The notes under the pieces were generated by a model. The model was not told the DNA's origin, did not search any database, and worked only from the letters and a program-made list of their open reading frames with translations. DNA of 29,330 nucleotides from Fibrobacter sp. UBA4309 (GTDB lineage: Bacteria; Fibrobacterota; Fibrobacteria; Fibrobacterales; Fibrobacteraceae): assembly GCF_002395745.1 (NCBI RefSeq), contig NZ_DGUN01000028.1:1-29330 (forward strand), in the 5' to 3' direction. The position numbers were made by a program, and so were the translations under genes. Shown here one piece after another: positions 23,300-29,330 of the stretch; positions within the stretch are counted from its first letter, which is position 1; every line of letters begins with the position of its first letter.

Positions 23300-24039
23300 G
23301 CCGTAGCCTTGAATAAACGGCGCAAGGTCTGCCGCAACACGCGCAGACCGTAAGTCACTACGTTCAAGTTGGACTTTTCGCCCGCATAGCGCGTGGGTAT
23401 CGGGAGTTCCGACAGCCTGTATCCGCGGGCATCGGCGATGGACATGATTTCCAGGTCGATGTCGAAGCTCGGGCTGAGTTTTTCGAGGTCGAGCGTCTTT
23501 AAAAATTCCGCGTTATAGACAATAAATCCGCTATGGCGATCCGTGAGTTTCTGCCGAAAGGCGACGTTCTCGAGTGCGGTAAGGAACGCTCCGCCGATGC
23601 GCTTGTATAGGGGCATGTTGCCGGCTTTCGCACCACCCGCGAGCGCATGGCGGGACCCTTGGACTAAGGCCATTTCAGGCTGATTGCTCGCGGTTTCGAG
23701 ATGCGCGAAGAATTCGCCGAGTTGCCCTGCGGGGTACTGGCCGTCACCATGCAGGCAGGCGACAAACTTCGCACCCGACGCAAGGCCCGCGGCAATCCCA
23801 CGTTTCACCACGGCGCCGTAGCCGGAATTCTTTTCGAAGCGTTCATACTGCAGGTGGCCCGCGCAATCCGCACCCGAGACAAACGAATCAAAAGCCCCGC
23901 GCGTACCGTCCTTCGAGCCGTCGTCTATCACGAGCACCTGCGCGCGTTCCATGACCGCGGGCGAAATGCGCCCAAGCACGCCGGCGAGAGTCGCCTGCAC
24001 GTTGTAAGCCGGGATGAATATGAAATAGTCCGGGGACAC
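23296..24039 (-). CDS. Family 2 glycosyltransferase (polyprenyl-phosphate sugar transferase-like)
   Basis: The protein has about 247 residues. The GT-A fold is shown by FIFIPAYNVQATL at the N-terminus, VIDDGSKDGT for nucleotide binding, and CLHGDGQYP, where the HGDGQ motif takes the place of the metal-binding DxD. The later DRHSGFIVYN and FDIDLEI segments resemble dolichyl/undecaprenyl-phosphate glucosyl- or mannosyltransferases. No membrane segment follows, unlike ArnC-type enzymes. Start choice is uncertain: GTG at 24039 lies 12 nt after the upstream gene, while GTG at 24078 would overlap that gene by 28 nt. It sits behind an ArnA-like decarboxylase/epimerase, so the sugar may come from that enzyme (inference). 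Confidence 0.88.
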   Translation of the reverse strand: MSPDYFIFIPAYNVQATLAGVLGRISPAVMERAQVLVIDDGSKDGTRGAFDSFVSGADCAGHLQYERFEKNSGYGAVVKRGIAAGLASGAKFVACLHGDGQYPAGQLGEFFAHLETASNQPEMALVQGSRHALAGGAKAGNMPLYKRIGGAFLTALENVAFRQKLTDRHSGFIVYNAEFLKTLDLEKLSPSFDIDLEIMSIADARGYRLSELPIPTRYAGEKSNLNVVTYGLRVLRQTLRRLFKATA

Positions 24040-24050
24040 CGTTCGCCCCG

Positions 24051-25106
24051 CTATACGGAATAGTGTTTCACAAACCACGTGAGCGATTCGCGGAGACAGA
24101 CATCAATGGGAGTCGAAGCGCGGAACCCGAGCAGGCGTTCGGCCTTCTCTACACCCGGCAGTCGGCGCATGGAATCGTCGTAACCCGTACCGTAGTATTC
24201 CTCGCCCGCAACCACCTGCGGTTCAGGCAACGTGGCGATATCGACACCGCGGATTTCGGCATAAATCTGGCGCATTTTCTGGGCCAGTTCGGCAATGGAA
24301 AGTTCATTGTCCGCATTCCCGACATTGAACACCTGCGAAAACACGCCTGCATTCTGCGCCGTCCCGGAACCCGCATCGAACAGGGCGAACAAGAAGTCTA
24401 TCGCGTCGTGGACGCTCGTAAAGCAGCGCTTCGCCTTCCCGCCGTTCACGAGCTTCAGCGGTTCGCCCCGCAAAAGAGCCGTCGAGAAATTCGCGAGCAC
24501 GCGCGGAATGCCCTCGCCATCGACTCCCGGCATATAGTCCATGTACGGACCCACGAAATTGAAGGGGCGCACCACCGTCCATTTCAGACCGGACAAGCCG
24601 GCAATATAGCGCTCCGTCAGGAGTTTCGCCGTAGCGTAGCTCCAGCGGCTCGCCGTGACAGGACCGAACACCAACGGGGTGGAATCTTCGTCCAGCACGC
24701 CGGAATCCGCACCGGTACGGCCATAGACTTCCGAAGTGGAAAAATGGATAAGCCACGAGCCCGATTTCGCGCAGGCATCCGCAAGGGCGGCAGGATGGTC
24801 GTAATTGCTGCGTATGACCGCCGGGGCCTCCCCCATGTAGCGGCTCGGCGTACAGATGGCGGCGAGGTTCACCACCACGGGGAACCTTGCAAGCCGGGCG
24901 ACAGTTTCAGGATCGGCCAGGTCGGCACAGACGAACTCGCAGCGTTCGTCATTCAGGCGATGCTGGATCCTATAAAAATCGAGGTCCACGCCGAAGACGC
25001 GCCATTTGGTGCGGCAAAGCACCGCATCGAGCAAATGGCTACCAATAAAACCACCGCAGCCGACAATGGCCACGGTGAAGCTTCGGTCATCGAACCTCGG
25101 GTTCAT
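24051..25106 (-). CDS. NAD-dependent nucleotide-sugar decarboxylase/epimerase, ArnA C-terminal domain-like
   Basis: This 351-residue extended short-chain dehydrogenase has the NAD-binding GCGGFIGSHLLDAVL (residues about 16-30), the catalytic STSEVYG, and the SYATAK Tyr-Lys pair. Several stretches closely follow the UDP-glucuronate decarboxylase domain of ArnA: VRPFNFVGPYMD, LVNGGKAKRCFTSVHDAID, VFNVGNADNELSIAEL and YYGTGYDDSMRR. The Ser-Glu of STSEVYG and the Arg of KRCFT, used in ArnA decarboxylation, are present. It may make a UDP-4-keto-pentose or UDP-xylose; no ArnB-like aminotransferase or formyltransferase domain is nearby. Its ATG overlaps the upstream lipoprotein stop by one base (TAATG), implying coupled translation. 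Confidence 0.87.
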   Translation of the reverse strand: MNPRFDDRSFTVAIVGCGGFIGSHLLDAVLCRTKWRVFGVDLDFYRIQHRLNDERCEFVCADLADPETVARLARFPVVVNLAAICTPSRYMGEAPAVIRSNYDHPAALADACAKSGSWLIHFSTSEVYGRTGADSGVLDEDSTPLVFGPVTASRWSYATAKLLTERYIAGLSGLKWTVVRPFNFVGPYMDYMPGVDGEGIPRVLANFSTALLRGEPLKLVNGGKAKRCFTSVHDAIDFLFALFDAGSGTAQNAGVFSQVFNVGNADNELSIAELAQKMRQIYAEIRGVDIATLPEPQVVAGEEYYGTGYDDSMRRLPGVEKAERLLGFRASTPIDVCLRESLTWFVKHYSV

Positions 25107-25591
25107 TACTCCGTGACCTGGAAGGTGCCGGAGTTTGCGCCCTTGTTCTGGCGGCTATAGGGGTGCACGCGGATAATGGCCGTTTCGGTAACCTCGGCCA
25201 CGTCGGACGTCAGGACCACTTCCTGCTTGTAGCAGGTCTTGCCATCGCCAACTTCGGGACCGGCAGAGCCGTCCAGCATATCCACGCCCAGGTCCGATTC
25301 GTCGAGTTTGAACTTGAAGCAGAAACCGCTGTCTTCAATCTTCGCACCGTATATGACCGTGATAGTATCGCCCATCTTGAACTTTTCGCCACCCTTGGGA
25401 TAAACGACCTTCACGCCGTCGGCAACCGTGCAATCGTACGCCGTGGTACCATCGCTAGAGGAACTCGTCGTAGAAGACGACGGGGTCTTCGAATCGGAGG
25501 AATTTTCCGGACCGGTCGAAGAAGACGAATCGTCACCGCAAGCGGCAAGAGTAAAAATTGCGGCAAATGCAAGCATATGGGCAAATTTCAT
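25106..25591 (-). CDS. Ser-rich lipoprotein with an Ig-like 'PKGGE' domain
   Basis: The protein has 161 residues from the ATG at 25591, supported by AAGGAG 6 nt upstream; a Met 11 codons earlier is not supported. The signal sequence ends in a lipobox (TLAAC, Cys near residue 18). A Ser/Thr-rich linker follows (GDDSSSSTGPENSSDS, then SSSTTSSSS), a style common in Fibrobacter surface lipoproteins. The remaining domain starts VKVVYPKGGEKFKMGDTITV and ends SGTFQVTE, resembling small Ig-like 'PNGGE.w..G....I.W' domains (Kre9/KNH-like). Two Cys may pair. It is the first gene of a coupled run with the decarboxylase and glycosyltransferase; its own role is unknown. Confidence 0.82.
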   Translation of the reverse strand: MKFAHMLAFAAIFTLAACGDDSSSSTGPENSSDSKTPSSSTTSSSSDGTTAYDCTVADGVKVVYPKGGEKFKMGDTITVIYGAKIEDSGFCFKFKLDESDLGVDMLDGSAGPEVGDGKTCYKQEVVLTSDVAEVTETAIIRVHPYSRQNKGANSGTFQVTE

Positions 25592-25640
25592 AGGATACTC
25601 CTTTGTTTGTTTAACCATTCCCAATATAGCAATATCTCTA

Positions 25641-27047
25641 TTACAAATTTTTCACGCAGCGGATCGATATCGCGAACTTGTACTTTTCGTTGATGGTCAC
25701 ATGCGTGTTGAAAGTGAATTTTTCATTGTACATCGTGTACATCCAGGCGTAATTCTCGGCATAGTCGAGCGACCAGAAGAACGACGCGGAACCAAGATCT
25801 TCAAACTCTCCGGAATCGAACAGGTAGTAACCTGCAGGCAAAAGCGAAAGCCCGTACGTGTCGATGCCGGATTCCCAGAGGTAGGCGCTCCGGAGCGTAA
25901 TGGGGCCGTATGTCGGGTCTTCCGTATTTTCGTCCACGATGGCAATCTTCGGAGTGCCCGTACTCGCTATGTCGTCAAGGGTATGGAGTTCGGCTGACGA
26001 CGGCAAATGCCAGCCTTCCATGCAGAGCCCGCGAATGTACTTAAGGTCCGTACACAGGAGACTGTCGCCGCATTCCCGCGGGTTTTCGGGGTCGTTCGCC
26101 AGGGCAACCGAGTCAATAGCCGCGCCCCACGTATAGAGCCTGCCATATTTCACGCAGCTGTCCGGTTCGTTGTTGTAGCACCAGTTCTTTCCGAGCAGGC
26201 TCGGGGTCAAATCGCTATCCGCATAGTTCAGGTTTTCCGACATCCAGACCAAGGTGTCGATAACGACAGTCTTGTACACCTGTCCGTCGCGTTCGTCCAC
26301 GACCTCGCCGTAATCGATTTCTGGATTCAGGTAGCGCCACGGGACCTTGCCGTCCATGACGCCGTTCCCCATATCCTTCAGGGAAATGCCCAGGGCATCC
26401 GCGCAGCGGGCCTTCAGGTCGGCGGCGGTACTGTCCAGGAACTCGTCTGCCGTCTTTTTCGCCATGATTTCCTGCGTGCAGACCAGGTGAAGTTCGTTGC
26501 AATCCCGCTTGAGCTGGTCAACAACCGTGCCCTTCGAGCGTTCGCACTGTTCCACGAAGGCGACGGAATCCTCCCCGCATGCCTCGTCCGGGTCGCCCGA
26601 GCCGTAAGTCTTGTCGAGACGGTCCACCACCACGGCGAACATCGAGTCTCGCTGCAAGATTTGCGTATAGAGTTCCCTTGACGAATCAAGGTTCACGGTA
26701 AGCCGAATACCGTTCTCGTCGCTGTAGCGGTTCACGGTACAGGCGGCGGAATCGGCGCCAACCTCCGTATAGGCAAAGCTGGGCTTCGGAGCGGACAGGA
26801 ACACGATATCGTACCAGAACTGGTCACCGCCGTCCATATTGACCTTGGCCGAATCGACAGGGATTTCGGGTTCCCAGGTCTTCAAAAGCTTCAGGTAGGC
26901 GACCGTATCCCTGATATCCCAGGCGTTTTGCTCTTCGGTGTAGCCCGAGGCCACCTTCTTTTCGCTTTCGGAACAGGCCGTGACAAGCGTAAAAAAGAGG
27001 AGGAACGGAGATATCCAAAGAAACAACGGGAGAAGGAATTTGCGCAT
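25641..27047 (-). CDS. FISUMP-domain lipoprotein, downstream copy
   Basis: This 468-residue protein starts with a signal sequence and lipobox (LVTAC, Cys25). Residues about 30-250 form an uncharacterised region with at least seven Cys (DEACGEDSVAFVEQC, LHLVCTQEIM), probably disulfide-rich. Residues about 255-468 carry the FISUMP domain: GQVYKTVVIDTLVWMSENLN, WCYNNEPDSC, YGRLYTWGAA, LCMEGWHLPS, LLPAGYY and a final SIRCVKN. FISUMP proteins are abundant in Fibrobacter and have no established function. It is a tandem paralogue of the next gene upstream, 36 nt away, with a 55-base identical block. A surface location is likely; substrate or ligand unknown. Confidence 0.92.
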   Translation of the reverse strand: MRKFLLPLFLWISPFLLFFTLVTACSESEKKVASGYTEEQNAWDIRDTVAYLKLLKTWEPEIPVDSAKVNMDGGDQFWYDIVFLSAPKPSFAYTEVGADSAACTVNRYSDENGIRLTVNLDSSRELYTQILQRDSMFAVVVDRLDKTYGSGDPDEACGEDSVAFVEQCERSKGTVVDQLKRDCNELHLVCTQEIMAKKTADEFLDSTAADLKARCADALGISLKDMGNGVMDGKVPWRYLNPEIDYGEVVDERDGQVYKTVVIDTLVWMSENLNYADSDLTPSLLGKNWCYNNEPDSCVKYGRLYTWGAAIDSVALANDPENPRECGDSLLCTDLKYIRGLCMEGWHLPSSAELHTLDDIASTGTPKIAIVDENTEDPTYGPITLRSAYLWESGIDTYGLSLLPAGYYLFDSGEFEDLGSASFFWSLDYAENYAWMYTMYNEKFTFNTHVTINEKYKFAISIRCVKNL

Positions 27048-27083
27048 AGCGGGTAATATAGCTAAATGAGGAACGTTATAAAA

Positions 27084-28493
27084 TCAGTCTTTCACGCAGC
27101 GCATATTGAGGGCGTACATGTACTTTTCTTCAAGCGTCACGTGCGTTGTCCCCCCAGAAGATATGCTTACGTCATCGTAGACGACGAACATATAGACATA
27201 ATCCTCATTATAGTCGAGAGACCAAAGGTACGCCACCTGCCCGCCATCCTTGAATTGCCCAGAATCCAGCTTGTAATAGCCTCCTGGCAACAGCGAAAAG
27301 CCGAAGGTGTCGTCGCCATACGGCCAAATATAGGCACTCCTCATCGCTTGCGCCGTCACTTCCGTACTTGCACCTTTGGGCATATAGACCTTAGTAGCAA
27401 TAGACATCGCATAATCATCGATTACATGGTATTCACTAGTCGAAGGGATGTGCCAGCCTTCCATGCAGAGCCCGCGAATCGGTTTCAATTCCTTACAGAC
27501 ATAACCGTATCCGCACTGCACCGGATTATCGGGATCATTTGCAAGGGCAAACGAATCGACCGCCGCGCCAAACGTATAGATTCGCCCATATTTCAGGCAG
27601 TTTTCCGGCTCGTTGCCATAGCACCAGCTCTTGCCGAGCAGGCTCGGAGAATTAATGCTGTCCGCATAGTTCAGGTTTTCCGCCATCCAGACGAGGGTAT
27701 CGATGGCTATCGTCTTATACACTTGTCCGTCGCGTTCGTCCACGACTTCGCCGTAATCGATTTCGGGATTCAAGTAGCGCCACGGGACCTTGCCGTCGAG
27801 GCGTCCGTTACCCATTTCGTTGAGGGAGAGTCCCAAGGCATCCGCACAACGGCTCTTCAGTTCCGCAGCCGTGCTGTCCAAAAAGTCTTCCGCAGAAACC
27901 TTGGGCATGATTTCCTTGGTACAGATCAAGTGGAGTTCCGAGCACCCCAGGCCAATCTGGTCCTCGACAGAGCCCTTCGCCTTGCTGCAACTTTCCACGA
28001 ACGCGATGGAATCCGCCTCGCAGACTTCGGTATCGCCGTCCTGGCCGTATGTCTTGTCCAGGCGGTCCACAACGATGGCAAACATGGAATCGCGATACAG
28101 AATCTGCGTATAGAGTTCCCTTGCCGATTCCAGATTCACGGTCAGGCGGATACCGTTTTCATCGTCATACACATTCACCGTACAGGCTGCAGAGTCGGCC
28201 CCAATATCCTTATAGCTAAAGTAGGGTTCCGGAGCCGTCAAGAAGACAACATTATACCAGGAAACCGACGGGTCCGCTTTCAGCTCGACCATTTCCGAAT
28301 CGACAGGGATTTCGGGTTCCCAGGTCTTCAAAAGCTTCAGGTAGGCGACAGTATCCTTGATATTCCAGGCATTCTGTTCTTCCGTATAGCCCGACGCCAC
28401 CTTCTTTTCGTCGCCGGAACAGGCCGAAACGACAGACAAAAAGGCGATAAAAGGCGACAGCCACAGGAGAACAGCAGGAAGGAACTTGCGCAT
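27084..28493 (-). CDS. FISUMP-domain lipoprotein, upstream copy
   Basis: The protein has 469 residues from the ATG at 28493, chosen because the sequence from here (MRKFLPAVLLWLSPF) aligns with the start of its paralogue; an in-frame Met 15 codons earlier lies inside the promoter. The lipobox is SVVSAC (Cys25). The order of parts is the same as in the downstream copy, and most residues match by eye, including VASGYTEEQNAW, LLKTWEPEIPVDS, MDGKVPWRYL-like DGKVPWRYLNPEIDYGEV and the FISUMP block. Differences cluster in the middle and in loops of the FISUMP domain (for example MPKGASTEVTAQAM). A well-formed Bacteroidota-like promoter lies directly upstream and probably drives both copies. Confidence 0.92.
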   Translation of the reverse strand: MRKFLPAVLLWLSPFIAFLSVVSACSGDEKKVASGYTEEQNAWNIKDTVAYLKLLKTWEPEIPVDSEMVELKADPSVSWYNVVFLTAPEPYFSYKDIGADSAACTVNVYDDENGIRLTVNLESARELYTQILYRDSMFAIVVDRLDKTYGQDGDTEVCEADSIAFVESCSKAKGSVEDQIGLGCSELHLICTKEIMPKVSAEDFLDSTAAELKSRCADALGLSLNEMGNGRLDGKVPWRYLNPEIDYGEVVDERDGQVYKTIAIDTLVWMAENLNYADSINSPSLLGKSWCYGNEPENCLKYGRIYTFGAAVDSFALANDPDNPVQCGYGYVCKELKPIRGLCMEGWHIPSTSEYHVIDDYAMSIATKVYMPKGASTEVTAQAMRSAYIWPYGDDTFGFSLLPGGYYKLDSGQFKDGGQVAYLWSLDYNEDYVYMFVVYDDVSISSGGTTHVTLEEKYMYALNMRCVKD

Positions 28494-28500
28494 ACGCGGA

Positions 28501-28531
28501 CAAATATAAAAAAACAAACATACTGCACAAA
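28501..28531 (-). promoter_or_regulatory. Bacteroidota-consensus promoter for the FISUMP pair
   Basis: On the minus strand TTTG (28528-28531) is followed after exactly 19 nt by TATATTTG (28501-28508). Both elements and the spacing match TTTG-N19-21-TAnnTTTG. The box ends 7 nt before the ATG at 28493, with no ribosome binding site in between. This is the best promoter match in the window. Confidence 0.65.
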
Positions 28532-28540
28532 TTATCACTT

Positions 28541-28674
28541 TTTGACACGTTTTTTTATTATATTTGACGTAAAGGGCGAACCGGGGCCGCGAGTCCGGGC
28601 GTAGCCCGCAAATCGTCCCGCGAAATTTCTTAACATTGGCAAAAATATCGTTTTTAAGTCTTTAAGGGAATAAA
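28541..28674 (+). promoter_or_regulatory. Putative promoter and long structured leader of parE
   Basis: TATATTTG at 28559-28566 matches TAnnTTTG; a TTTG at 28541-28544 lies 14 nt before it, shorter than consensus. If used, the leader is about 100 nt long, with a GC-rich first half that includes the hairpin CGGGC-GTA-GCCCG (28596-28608). An AT-rich half with AAGGGAA precedes the ATG. The promoter elements lie close to the divergent FISUMP promoter. Confidence 0.4.
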
Positions 28675-29330
28675 ATGGCTGTAAAGTACGACAAGGACAG
28701 CATCAAGACTCTAGATTGGTACGAACACATTAGGCTCCGCCCCGGTATGTACATCGGCAAGCTGGGCGACGGACAGAGCCCCGACGACGGCATCTACGTG
28801 CTCGCGAAGGAAGTTATCGACAACTCCATCGACGAGTTCGCCATGGGCGCGGGCAAGAAGATTGAAATCGACATGGAAGACCACAGCTGCCGCGTGCGCG
28901 ACTACGGCCGCGGCATCCCGCTCGAGAAGGTCATCGACTGCGTGTCGAAGATGAATACAGGCGGCAAGTACGATTCCGAAGCCTTCCAGAAGTCGGTGGG
29001 CATGAACGGCGTGGGTACCAAGGCGGTGAACGCCCTTTCGACCAAGTTTATCGTACAAAGTTTCCGCGACGGCAAGGTAAAGCGCGCCGAATTCAGCAAG
29101 GGCATTCTGGTGAAGGACTTCAAGATTACCTCCACCACCGAGAAAAACGGCACCGAAATCTACTTCGAGCCCGATAACGACCTGTTCAAGAACTTCCGGT
29201 TCCTCCCCGCCTACATGGAAGAGAAGATCTGGAACTACGCCTACCTGAACAACGGGCTTACGCTCGTGATGAACGGCAAGGATTACAACAGCCCGAACGG
29301 GCTCTTGGACCTGCTCCACAGCCGCACCGA
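28675..29330 (+). CDS. parE: Type IIA topoisomerase subunit B, ParE-type (3' truncated by window edge)
   Basis: The frame runs from the ATG at 28675 to the window end, giving 218 residues of the ATPase region. Seen: the N-terminal RLRPGMYIGKLGDG, the ATP-binding EVIDNSIDEF with the Mg-binding Asn, DYGRGIPLEKV, and the lid MNTGGKYDSEAFQKSVGMNG with VGTKAVNALS. The sequence is close in form to Bacteroidota ParE (topoisomerase IV subunit B), more than to GyrB, but the C-terminal half that would decide is outside the window. AAGGGAA lies 4-5 nt before the ATG. A parC partner may follow downstream (not visible). Confidence 0.88.
   Translation, partial: MAVKYDKDSIKTLDWYEHIRLRPGMYIGKLGDGQSPDDGIYVLAKEVIDNSIDEFAMGAGKKIEIDMEDHSCRVRDYGRGIPLEKVIDCVSKMNTGGKYDSEAFQKSVGMNGVGTKAVNALSTKFIVQSFRDGKVKRAEFSKGILVKDFKITSTTEKNGTEIYFEPDNDLFKNFRFLPAYMEEKIWNYAYLNNGLTLVMNGKDYNSPNGLLDLLHSRT

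Noticed and set aside
27066..28604. 512-codon plus-strand open frame opposite the upstream FISUMP gene
   Set aside because: The minus-strand product has a signal peptide, a lipobox and a paralogue. The antisense frame has none of these.
28711..29319. Minus-strand open frame opposite the ParE start
   Set aside because: The plus strand encodes clear type IIA topoisomerase ATPase motifs in this region.
1..29330. CRISPR arrays, tRNA or rRNA genes, insertion sequences
   Set aside because: No direct-repeat arrays, no tRNA-like cloverleafs and no transposase motifs were found. The gaps between genes are too short to hold them.

Overview
The window looks like a chromosomal segment from a Fibrobacter-type bacterium (Fibrobacterota, FCB superphylum). 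The best lineage marker is a tandem pair of lipoproteins ending in the FISUMP domain (the 'Fibrobacter succinogenes major paralogous' domain). Supporting signs are Ser-rich linkers behind a lipobox, a complete Tol-Pal envelope operon, and promoter-like boxes that resemble the Bacteroidota consensus. Coding density is very high and no gap exceeds about 180 bases. I see no rRNA, tRNA, CRISPR array, integrase, transposase or phage gene. Most genes are housekeeping.

Layout. (1) 1-215: tail of an unknown plus-strand gene and a strong bidirectional terminator. (2) 216-6577, minus strand: proB, a probable outer-membrane protein, a small lipoprotein and smc, tightly packed and possibly one transcript. 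(3) 6631-7356: a secreted protein whose C-terminus resembles a type IX secretion sorting domain. (4) 7499-10456: a RapA-type RNA polymerase recycling ATPase, divergent from a GYF/RDD membrane protein that is co-directional with murA (10529-12609), closed by a terminator. (5) 12694-17458, minus strand: tolQ-tolR-tolA/tonB-tolB-pal-cpoB, with a palindromic AT-rich element between pal and cpoB. (6) 17579-22623, minus strand: metH-purN-rnhB. MetH and PurN both use folate one-carbon carriers. rnhB carries an in-frame insertion that looks like a dispersed repeat. (7) 22706-23299: a SlyD-like prolyl isomerase with a Cys/His-rich tail. (8) 23296-25591, minus strand: lipoprotein, ArnA-like nucleotide-sugar decarboxylase/epimerase and family-2 glycosyltransferase, the first two coupled by a TAATG overlap. 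(9) 25641-28493, minus strand: the two FISUMP lipoproteins. (10) 28675 to the end: 5' part of a ParE-type topoisomerase subunit.

Two observations stand out. First, several genes with no visible Shine-Dalgarno sequence carry a TAnnTTT box ending only 5-7 nt before the start codon; two of these also have TTTG 19-20 nt further upstream. This is what a Bacteroidota-like promoter driving leaderless mRNAs would look like. Genes with clear Shine-Dalgarno sequences do not show this close box. Second, the RNase HII gene appears to have absorbed a repetitive element that is translated as an extra loop between catalytic residues. I do not see a clear new defence, secretion or biosynthetic system. All family calls come from motif reading, not database searches.
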